Below are positions 26,527-33,765 of a stretch of 57,869 bases of DNA, piece by piece. Every line of letters starts with the position of its first letter. The first letter of the stretch is position 1. The stretch is from positions 1-57,869 of the forward strand of contig NZ_CABTXF010000004.1 in NCBI RefSeq assembly GCF_902488755.1, written 5' to 3'. This DNA is from an uncultured Murdochiella sp. (GTDB taxonomy: Bacteria > Bacillota > Clostridia > Tissierellales > Peptoniphilaceae). The translations under genes and the position numbers were made by a program. The notes under the pieces were generated by a model, which saw only the letters and a list, made by a program, of their open reading frames with translations, ran no database searches and was not told where the DNA came from.

Positions 26527-27642
26527 ATCTTCCACTGTATCGCATAGGATTTTCTTTAGCTCTTCTGGTACAAGCGCAGACTGTCCATTCACGAACTGCG
26601 GCGTTCCTCCGCCGCGCACCTGTCCAATGTCTTTTACCGAAGCAAGCCAATCACGAGCTTTTCCTTCACAAGAGGCGAATACAATTGACGAACCCCCTTG
26701 TTTTTCTGCCAATAGTATTTTTGAACACTTATGTTCGGAATAGAGCTTTTGCCCGATCGGACGAAGGATTTCCGCTTCTTCGGCAGATAACATTACGATA
26801 AAATCATCTTGCTTAGCGAGCATCGTTGCCTTGGCTTCGGCTAATGCCTCTTGTAACGATTTGATCGTCTCTTTTTGCTTTCGCTCGGTTTCCGCCATCG
26901 CCAACACGCGATCCGCCAATTCTTTACGGCTGACTTTTAATGTTCCTTCGAGGTTGCGCAACAAATCATGCGCTTCTTTCAAGGCTCTTCCTACTACCGG
27001 ACCAATCGCGACATGCACACGAACCCCTCGTGAAGTCTTTTCCTGCCCCAGCAAGACAAAACTTCCAATTTCTACTGTGTTATGCAAATGCGGCGTACCG
27101 CAAGGCTGCTCATCAAGATTCCCATAACGCACCATACGTACCGTGTCGAATTGCTGATATGCCGGATCCGAGTATTCCTCTCCCTTTACATAGGTAATGG
27201 AAAGCGGTACAGCATCACGAATAGCCTGATTAATGTACTCTTGCATATCCGCCATTTCTTCTTCGCTAAATTCTCCACGATCAACCTCAAACCACTGATT
27301 CTCTTCATGCACGCCAACTGCGATCATGACATGTCCACGTCGACGAAAGTAGCCGTCAAACAAATGTAGAGCGCTTTGTGCAGCCGTATTGGTGAGGCGC
27401 GTATCTTCATCCACCTCCATGTGTATCGGGTCGGAAAGTGTCCCCTCTACGCGATGCCACAATTTTCCATCCTGCCAAAACAAATCGGTTACCGTCAATC
27501 CATTAATAGTACCGCGATCCGCAGGCATTCCGCCTTTTTCTCCCCAAAAAACCGTATCCGCAAAGATATAGGCACCATCCTGCTCGTCCACAATGGTGGT
27601 ATCGGTCACCAGTCGCCAAAAATCATCATATTGTCCAAGCAT
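26515..27642 (-). CDS. AlaX-like tRNA editing protein with DHHA1 domain
   Basis: A 375-residue protein resembling the editing and C-terminal parts of alanyl-tRNA synthetase. Such proteins hydrolyse mischarged Ser- or Gly-tRNA-Ala in trans. The N-terminal beta-barrel has FWGEKGGMPADRG. The first zinc motif, normally HxxxH, reads Q89-xxx-H93. The second, C181-xxx-H185 in CGTPHLHNTVEIG, is intact. A coiled-coil (about 215-270) and a DHHA1 domain with GQVRGGGTP follow. The Gln substitution may weaken zinc binding or reflect a diverged activity. It lies downstream of the arc operon terminator; TATAAA at 27679-27684 on the minus strand may be its -10. Confidence 0.85.
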   Translation of the reverse strand: MLGQYDDFWRLVTDTTIVDEQDGAYIFADTVFWGEKGGMPADRGTINGLTVTDLFWQDGKLWHRVEGTLSDPIHMEVDEDTRLTNTAAQSALHLFDGYFRRRGHVMIAVGVHEENQWFEVDRGEFSEEEMADMQEYINQAIRDAVPLSITYVKGEEYSDPAYQQFDTVRMVRYGNLDEQPCGTPHLHNTVEIGSFVLLGQEKTSRGVRVHVAIGPVVGRALKEAHDLLRNLEGTLKVSRKELADRVLAMAETERKQKETIKSLQEALAEAKATMLAKQDDFIVMLSAEEAEILRPIGQKLYSEHKCSKILLAEKQGGSSIVFASCEGKARDWLASVKDIGQVRGGGTPQFVNGQSALVPEELKKILCDTVEDVRQ

Positions 27643-27707
27643 GTTAACCCCCTATCGATTCCATTTCTTGTTCTATTGTTTATACCCATCCTTTTCAAAG
27701 GGGATAC

Positions 27708-27738
27708 AAAAAGGAGGAGACCGAAGTCTCCCCCCTTT
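27708..27738 (-). terminator. Terminator of the arcACD operon
   Basis: On the minus strand GGGGGAGAC-TTCG-GTCTCCTCC with a UUCG tetraloop is followed by TTTTT. It lies about 55 bases after the carrier gene. Confidence 0.88.
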
Positions 27739-27792
27739 CCGCTGACGGATGGCAAGGTTCCCTCAGCGAAACTATTTTCATTGTAAAACGAA

Positions 27793-29340
27793 TTACAGAA
27801 TCATTTCTGCGATGGTCAAGATGATTGCGCAGGCTACAGCAATGAGAATGAGCAGCTTGAATACCCACTTTAAGTATGTCGCATACTCGACGCGCGCTGC
27901 CGCGACACCACCCATGACGACACCGGAAGTCGGAGTTGCCATATTCACAACACCGGAACCGGCGGTGAAAACATTGACCATGATGTTGGGGTTAAATCCG
28001 AGTTGCGCAGCAAGACCGCCCATAACCGGAATCGACAAGCCGGCAAGACCGGACGTCGACGGAACGAGGAAGCTCAAGAGGATATAGACCACGAGGGACA
28101 GCGGGATAAATACCGCGCCCGGAACACCCTGAAGAATGCGTGTGCACTGATCCAAAATCCAGAAATCCATGTGCGTTTTGCCCATAACAACGGTAATTCC
28201 ACGGGAAACGGCGATAATGATACCAACTGAGAGAAGGTCTTTCGAACCATCAATAAACGTCTCGATATAGCTGTGTTCGCTGTATCCGCCAATAAGGGCG
28301 ATTACAATGGAACCGATGATGAACCATGCCGCCAAGTGCAGGAAGTACCACCAGCCAAGAGGCTCACCAGTCAAGAAATCACTCCAGCCCAATGCGGCGA
28401 GGTAGGCTTCTTCATCACCACCGAAAACAAGATCCTGATAGGAAATCAGGGAGACGATCATCACGACGAACATTAAAGCAAAGACGCAAAGGATGGCCTT
28501 ATGACGACCTGTAAATTCAATCTTTGCATTCGGATCTTCTTCGCCGAAGTGTTCACGCATTATCTCCTGCTCCTGCAGAGAGAGGATCGTCGATCCTTTA
28601 TCTCTTTTTACTTTTTTCGCATAACGAAGAGTAAATGCAATGGCAATCGCGACAACGGCAAGCCAAAGAATCGCGCCGATGAGGTAAATCTGACCACTGT
28701 TCGGCTCAATGCCGATGGCATTCAGACCGCCGATGGCAACGCCCGTCGCAAACGGGTTAATGGTCGAACCGAGGCAACCGGATGCTGAACCGACAAGTAC
28801 GGTAGCCAGCGCAACGATGGAATCGAAACCGGCAATAACCATAGCCGATGTGATGAAGGCATAGAAACCAATGGTCTCTTCTGCCATACCATACGTCGTT
28901 CCACCTAAGGAGAACAGGAACATCAGAACAACAATCAGCCATTCTTCTTTTCCGTGCATCTTATGCACCAAGGCATTGATACCGGCTTCCAAGGCACCGG
29001 TCTTCATTACGACGTTCAGGAAGCCGCCCAAGGCGACGATGAACATCAATAAGTCCGAAGCATCCGTAAAGCCGTTCGGAATCGCCATGACGAAGTCCTG
29101 TAATTTTGCAGCAACCACAGACACGTGTTCGCCGCCATCTACCATTTCCAATAAATCCCCATATTTTTCCGGATCCAGCGTTTTGATAATCGAATCGCTG
29201 ATTTCTGCACCGTTCAACAAAACGGAAATAATGCAAAGAACGGCAAGAATGATGACAAGGATGGTGAATGCCGATAGCGAGTGACGCTTCTTTTTTGCGG
29301 GTGCCATTTCGGCGTTCGGCTGTTTATTCATTTCAGCCAT
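27793..29340 (-). CDS. YfcC-family carrier, probable arginine/ornithine antiporter (ArcD-like)
   Basis: A 515-residue membrane protein with about 12 helices of the YfcC/DcuC-related (C4-dicarboxylate anaerobic carrier-like) family. Family features are FSLGGTTYGMAEETIGFY, SASGCLGSTINPFATGVA, and FLVPSTSGLAGLSIPVMG. In many Firmicutes such a protein is encoded in the arginine deiminase operon and exchanges arginine for ornithine. It is third in the operon, 52 bases after arcC, with an AAAGGAG site. The antiport role is inferred from context. Confidence 0.85.
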   Translation of the reverse strand: MAEMNKQPNAEMAPAKKKRHSLSAFTILVIILAVLCIISVLLNGAEISDSIIKTLDPEKYGDLLEMVDGGEHVSVVAAKLQDFVMAIPNGFTDASDLLMFIVALGGFLNVVMKTGALEAGINALVHKMHGKEEWLIVVLMFLFSLGGTTYGMAEETIGFYAFITSAMVIAGFDSIVALATVLVGSASGCLGSTINPFATGVAIGGLNAIGIEPNSGQIYLIGAILWLAVVAIAIAFTLRYAKKVKRDKGSTILSLQEQEIMREHFGEEDPNAKIEFTGRHKAILCVFALMFVVMIVSLISYQDLVFGGDEEAYLAALGWSDFLTGEPLGWWYFLHLAAWFIIGSIVIALIGGYSEHSYIETFIDGSKDLLSVGIIIAVSRGITVVMGKTHMDFWILDQCTRILQGVPGAVFIPLSLVVYILLSFLVPSTSGLAGLSIPVMGGLAAQLGFNPNIMVNVFTAGSGVVNMATPTSGVVMGGVAAARVEYATYLKWVFKLLILIAVACAIILTIAEMIL

Positions 29341-29365
29341 AAAAAACTCCTTTCAATTCTTTTCT

Positions 29366-29381
29366 CCGAACCGATGTTCGG
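29366..29381 (-). repeat. Hairpin between arcC and the carrier gene
   Basis: CCGAAC-N4-GTTCGG forms a 6-bp stem in the 52-base arcC-arcD-like gap, without a T tract. It also matches the LexA consensus by sequence, but its position inside an operon argues for an RNA hairpin. Confidence 0.5.
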
Positions 29382-29392
29382 TTGCTGACGGA

Positions 29393-30331
29393 TTACCGTG
29401 TAATAATGGTTCCCGCCTTTCCTTCCAATGCTTCTTTTGCCTTCACAAGAGACGTGATAAGCGCCTTGCCGCCCTCACGTTGTTGTACGTAATCTAAGCA
29501 GGCTTCCACTTTCGGCAGCATTGATCCCGGAGCAAACTGTCCTTCTTCGATATACTGTTTCGCCTGTTGAACATCCATATTCGCAATGGCTTTCTGATCC
29601 GGTTTATTAAAGTTTACCGCAACTTGATCAACAGCGGTAAGAATAACGAGCATGTCCGCATCAATATCCAGCGCCAAACGGGCAGAAGAACGATCTTTAT
29701 CGATTACCGCAGCAACGCCACGATACGCGCCGTTCTCTTCCACAACGGGAATTCCGCCGCCACCAACGGTAATCACAATATCGCCGAGGTCAACAAGCTG
29801 TTTCACGACATCCAGTTCCACAATCTTTTTCGGAAGAGGACTTGCTACAACGCGACGATATCCGCGTCCGGCATCTTCTACAAAGGTATAACCCGTTTCC
29901 GCAGCCAATTTGTCCGCCGTCTCTTTATCCATAAAACTGCCAATCGGCTTGCTTGGCTTTTCAAAAGCTGGATCTTTTTCGTCTACCACGACTTGCGTTA
30001 CCACACAGGCGACTTTGCGATCGCTTTGCTGACGAGAAGCAAGCTCCGCCTGAATGGATTGTATCAGATGATAGCCAATGTATCCCTGGCTCATCGCACC
30101 GCATTCCGGAAACGGCATCTCCGTCGTATTGCCACCGTGTTCTGCCGAATATGACATGGCGTTATTGATCATCCCCACCTGCGGACCATTACCGTGACCG
30201 ATAATCACATCATAGGTTTCGGCAAGATCCACAATGGTCTTTGCGGTATGCTTCACTAACTGAAGCTGTTCGCTCGGCGTGTTGCCCAGTGCATTGCCAC
30301 CCAGAGCAACAACAATCCGTTTTTTAGTCAT
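29393..30331 (-). CDS. arcC: Carbamate kinase
   Basis: ArcC converts carbamoyl phosphate and ADP to ATP, CO2 and ammonia, the energy-yielding step of arginine fermentation. The 312 residues carry VALGGNAL at the start, GHGNGPQVG, VVASPLPKKIVE, and ITVGGGGIPV, all typical of the family. GAAGGAG precedes the ATG. It lies between arcA and the carrier in a minus-strand operon, and strong hairpins occupy the gaps on both sides. Confidence 0.96.
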   Translation of the reverse strand: MTKKRIVVALGGNALGNTPSEQLQLVKHTAKTIVDLAETYDVIIGHGNGPQVGMINNAMSYSAEHGGNTTEMPFPECGAMSQGYIGYHLIQSIQAELASRQQSDRKVACVVTQVVVDEKDPAFEKPSKPIGSFMDKETADKLAAETGYTFVEDAGRGYRRVVASPLPKKIVELDVVKQLVDLGDIVITVGGGGIPVVEENGAYRGVAAVIDKDRSSARLALDIDADMLVILTAVDQVAVNFNKPDQKAIANMDVQQAKQYIEEGQFAPGSMLPKVEACLDYVQQREGGKALITSLVKAKEALEGKAGTIITR

Positions 30332-30372
30332 AAAAACTCCTTCATAATCGAATCCATCATAAATCCATCAAG

Positions 30373-30410
30373 CCGTAAACCGGTACGCCACGGGGTGTAC
30401 CGGTCTACGG
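30373..30410 (-). repeat. Strong hairpin between arcA and arcC
   Basis: A 14-bp stem, 30373-30386 with 30397-30410, has a 10-base loop. On the minus strand (the arc mRNA) it is fully paired with one G-U pair. On the plus strand the same position is an A-C mismatch, so it looks selected as minus-strand RNA. There is no T tract, so it is more likely an mRNA-processing or stability element, or a partial terminator. Confidence 0.65.
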
Positions 30411-30432
30411 AATGGATTGCTATTCTGTTCTA

Positions 30433-31659
30433 TTAGTTTTCACGGACAAGCGGCATGGACATGCAGCGCGGGCCGCCTCGACCGACGGTCAAGTTGTCGG
30501 AATCGAGTTCAATAACAGTAAACCCGGCTTCTTTGAGCATCTTGTTAGTCTCAAAGTTGCGCTTATAAACCACAATTTTTCCCGGAGCCAGTGTCAAGGT
30601 GTTGGAACCATCTGTCCACTGTTCACGCTCGGCAGCCATGTCGTCTCCACCGCCGCAGGGGAACAAACGAACCTTTTCGACGCCAAGAATGCCGGCAAGG
30701 ATTTCGCCAAGCGATCCCTTATGCTCTTCAATCTTGACATCATGCTTTGCTTTATCCGCTGTCAGTTCAAACACACGAAGCGTTGCGGTGATGCCCGGAT
30801 GATAGGTGAAGGCATCCTTGTCAATCATCGTAAAGACGGTGTCAAGGTGCATGAATGCGCGAGATACCGGAATATTGAAGGCAAAAATACGTTCAATCTT
30901 ATTGTCTACCGTATCAAAGAAGAGGTTCATCGCCAACTGCTGGATCGCGTCGGCGGTGGTACGCTGCGAAATACCAACGAATAAGGTCTTTTCATCTACG
31001 TTAAAGACATCGCCGCCTTCGATATGGAAGTGGTTATGACGTCCGTAGAGGTCTTTGACCTGTCCTTTGTATTCCGGATGATATTTGAAGATGTAATCCG
31101 CATAGATGGTTTCACGGTTGCGGGTAACGGAGAACATTTTGTTGATGACGGCTCCATTGCCGACCGAAGCGAACGGGTCGCGTGTGAAGTAGAGGTTCGG
31201 CATCGGATTCACGAGCAGATACGGATGTTCCAGTTCATCAATCAGGAAGTTCGTTTCAATGTCTCCTAATTCCTGGAAGGAAACGCCTGCCATGGTTTTC
31301 ATGACAAATTCTTTAGTGTCTTTAATGCCTGCAAAGAAGTTCTTCAAAATCTTATGATACGTTTCGGTATAAATACCGGCATCATTCAGATATTCGTCGA
31401 TAAATTTTTCGCGGAGTCCCTCATTCGCATCAAGGGTTTCTGCCATTAAATCTTCAAGGTAAACCACCTCAACGCCTTCATTACGAAGAATGTCGGCAAA
31501 CGCATCGTGTTCTTTCTGCGCTTTCACTAAATCCGGAATATCGTCGAAGAGCAATTCGGCGAGTGTATCCGGCGTAAGGTATTTGAGCTCTTCGCCCGGA
31601 CGATGCACTAAGACTTTCCTGAGGGGCTGAATCTCACTGGTTACTTGAATGGGTTTCAT
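30433..31659 (-). CDS. arcA: Arginine deiminase
   Basis: ArcA hydrolyses arginine to citrulline and ammonia. The 408 residues include FTRDPFASVGNGAV, HIEGGDVFNV and HLDTVFTMID, which carry catalytic Asp, Glu and His residues. The nucleophile is C399 in GGPRCMSMPL. AAAGGA precedes the ATG. It is the first gene of the arcA-arcC-carrier operon. The leader of about 90 bases holds two small hairpins (31683-31698 and around 31726-31737). Confidence 0.97.
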   Translation of the reverse strand: MKPIQVTSEIQPLRKVLVHRPGEELKYLTPDTLAELLFDDIPDLVKAQKEHDAFADILRNEGVEVVYLEDLMAETLDANEGLREKFIDEYLNDAGIYTETYHKILKNFFAGIKDTKEFVMKTMAGVSFQELGDIETNFLIDELEHPYLLVNPMPNLYFTRDPFASVGNGAVINKMFSVTRNRETIYADYIFKYHPEYKGQVKDLYGRHNHFHIEGGDVFNVDEKTLFVGISQRTTADAIQQLAMNLFFDTVDNKIERIFAFNIPVSRAFMHLDTVFTMIDKDAFTYHPGITATLRVFELTADKAKHDVKIEEHKGSLGEILAGILGVEKVRLFPCGGGDDMAAEREQWTDGSNTLTLAPGKIVVYKRNFETNKMLKEAGFTVIELDSDNLTVGRGGPRCMSMPLVREN

Positions 31660-31759
31660 AACATTCCTTTCTTTCTCTGGTTGATCGCTTATGCGATCTT
31701 CGTGATTATCTTGAAAAAACGATTTTCCTCTTGAGGATCGACCTCTAAGAGTCAGATTT

Positions 31760-31788
31760 AGTATATTGTGCAGGGGCGAAAAAGTAAA
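31760..31788 (-). promoter_or_regulatory. Promoter of the arc operon
   Basis: On the minus strand TTTACT (31783-31788) and TATACT (31760-31765) are 17 bases apart. Transcription would begin near 31753. Confidence 0.65.
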
Positions 31789-31882
31789 GACAAGTTCCCT
31801 TTTATTCGTTGTAAAAACAGAGAAAACGCATCAAATCGGCTATTTTCCTCATCGATTTCTGATAATTAATGGCAAGTGCAGC

Positions 31883-31898
31883 GTACAATATATTGTAC
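31883..31898. promoter_or_regulatory. 16-bp perfect palindrome, candidate operator
   Basis: GTACAATATATTGTAC is a perfect dyad midway between the arcA and glnS promoters. It shares the 8-mer ACAATATA (minus strand) with the arcA -10 region. A regulator binding both is possible. Confidence 0.45.
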
Positions 31899-32017
31899 CT
31901 TTTTACTCGACTATTCTCGAAATCTATCATGCGAAAACTCTTTCTGTAACCGTTTTCCATTATTTTGTGCCGTTGAAACGTTTGAAGAGTAACGTCTACA
32001 AGCAGCAGGACATTTAA

Positions 32018-32026
32018 TGCTATAAT
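32018..32026 (+). promoter_or_regulatory. Extended -10 promoter of glnS
   Basis: TGCTATAAT at 32018-32026 lies 39 bases before the glnS ATG. No clear -35 is seen. Confidence 0.65.
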
Positions 32027-32065
32027 ATGGGCATCGCAAGGATGGTCATCAACAAGGAGGAAACT

Positions 32066-33739
32066 ATGGACTGGGAAACAACAAACTTTATCCATCAAAT
32101 TATTGACGAAGAGTCTGCCCCCGGCGGACGTGTGCATGGTCAGCAGATTGTCACCCGCTTTCCTCCGGAACCGAACGGTTTCTTGCATATCGGACACGCA
32201 AAAGCCATTAACATGGATTTTGGCACAGCGCTAAAGTACGGCGGTATTTGCAATCTTCGTATGGACGACACCAATCCGGTCAAGGAAGATACGCTATTTG
32301 TAGAATCTATCCAGGAAGATATCCATTGGTTAGGTTTTGACTGGGATGACCGCTTTTATTTCGCCTCAGACTATTTTGAGCGTATGTATGAAGCGGCAAT
32401 CGTATTGATTCACAAAGGTCTTGCTTATGTGGATGATCTATCGGCAGAGGAGATGCGTGCCTACCGAGGAACGCTCACTGAGCCCGGAAAGCCAAGTCCT
32501 TGGCGTGATCGCAGCATAGAAGAAAATTTAGATCTGTTTCAACGTATGCGCAACGGCGAATTTGCAGATGGAGAAAAAACGCTTCGCGCCAAAATAGATC
32601 TTACTTCCGGAAACATCAATATGCGTGATCCCGTTATTTACCGCATTGCGCATCAGCATCATCATCGCCAAGGCGATAAATGGTGCATCTATCCCATGTA
32701 TGATTTTGCGCATCCGATTGAAGATGCTCTGGAAGGCATCACCCACTCCCTCTGCTCTTTAGAATTTGAAAATCATCGTCCGTTATATGATTGGGTAGTG
32801 GATAACACAGATATGCCACATAAACCGCGTCAGATTGAATTCGCACGTCTGAATCTCAGTCACACCGTGATGTCAAAACGAAAACTGCGTACACTGGTAG
32901 AGGATGGTCTTGTAGACGGTTGGGATGATCCGCGCCTTCCGACCCTTCAGGGATTGCGTCGTCGAGGCTTTACGCCAAAGAGTATTCGCAATTTCTGTGA
33001 ACGAATTGGCATGACCAAAACAGACAGCATGGTAGATGCTCGCTTCCTCGACTATTGCGTGCGTGAAGACCTGAATGACCATGCTCCCCGTGCCATGGCG
33101 GTATTGGACCCCATCCTTCTCGTGATTGATAACTATCCCGAAGAGAAAACGGAAATCTGTACGATTGCGAACCATCCGAAGGATCCTTCCATGGGAACAC
33201 ATACCATTCCCTTCGGAAAGAAAGTCTGGATCGAACGCGAAGATTTCATGATAGATCCACCGAAGAAGTATTATCGCCTCTTCCCCGGTAATGAAGTGCG
33301 CCTACAAAATGCCTATATTGTGAAAGCGACCGATTATGAATTGGACGAAGTGGGCAATGTCAAAGTGGTTCATGCCACCTATGATCCCGATTCGTTTGGC
33401 GGAACGGCAGCGGATGGACGCAAAATTCGCGGTACTATCCACTGGGTTCCGATGCGCGAAGGCGTAACCGCAGAAGTACGGCTTTATGAACGTCTCTTTA
33501 CTGTGGAGAATCCGGACGGAGAAGAGGCTGACTATCGTGAACTGCTCAATCCGGAATCGCTTACGATTATTTCGAACGCCGTAGTGGAACCTTGGTTGGC
33601 TGAAAAACACGACGAAGCTATCCGCTATCAATTCATGCGCAAAGGATACTTCTGCGAAGATCGCCATTATTCGACCGCCGAGAAACACATCTACAATCGC
33701 GTCGTCACCTTACGGGACAGCTTTACACCGGAAAAATAG
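32066..33739 (+). CDS. glnS: Glutaminyl-tRNA synthetase
   Basis: GlnRS, 557 residues, charges tRNA-Gln directly. The class I motif is in PPEPNGFLHIGHAKA (HIGH at 41-44); Asn-Gly before the signature separates GlnRS from GluRS. The second signature reads VMSKRKL near residue 268, followed by DGWDDPRLPTL. The C-terminal anticodon-binding beta-barrels are complete. Start ATG 32066 follows AAGGAGGAAAC. Many Firmicutes lack GlnRS and use GatCAB amidation, so this gene is lineage-informative. It is followed after 26 bases by the interrupted yfhO. Confidence 0.95.
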   Translation: MDWETTNFIHQIIDEESAPGGRVHGQQIVTRFPPEPNGFLHIGHAKAINMDFGTALKYGGICNLRMDDTNPVKEDTLFVESIQEDIHWLGFDWDDRFYFASDYFERMYEAAIVLIHKGLAYVDDLSAEEMRAYRGTLTEPGKPSPWRDRSIEENLDLFQRMRNGEFADGEKTLRAKIDLTSGNINMRDPVIYRIAHQHHHRQGDKWCIYPMYDFAHPIEDALEGITHSLCSLEFENHRPLYDWVVDNTDMPHKPRQIEFARLNLSHTVMSKRKLRTLVEDGLVDGWDDPRLPTLQGLRRRGFTPKSIRNFCERIGMTKTDSMVDARFLDYCVREDLNDHAPRAMAVLDPILLVIDNYPEEKTEICTIANHPKDPSMGTHTIPFGKKVWIEREDFMIDPPKKYYRLFPGNEVRLQNAYIVKATDYELDEVGNVKVVHATYDPDSFGGTAADGRKIRGTIHWVPMREGVTAEVRLYERLFTVENPDGEEADYRELLNPESLTIISNAVVEPWLAEKHDEAIRYQFMRKGYFCEDRHYSTAEKHIYNRVVTLRDSFTPEK

Positions 33740-33765
33740 ACGGCGCAACACGGAACGGAGGAACT

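Larger units (their letters stand above)
31660..32065. other. 406-base divergent intergenic region, arcA to glnS
   Basis: It contains the arcA promoter and leader on the minus strand, the extended -10 promoter of glnS on the plus strand, and a 16-bp perfect palindrome midway. I see no T-box signature, riboswitch fold or credible small gene in it. Confidence 0.7.

Noticed and set aside
29367..29380. LexA box match CGAACCGATGTTCG between arcC and the carrier gene
   Set aside because: It is inside an operon with no promoter nearby and forms a hairpin. A GAACN4GTTC match is expected about once by chance in a window this size.
31660..32065. T-box or riboswitch ahead of glnS or arcA
   Set aside because: I found no T-box consensus and no recognisable riboswitch core; only small hairpins and a palindrome are present.
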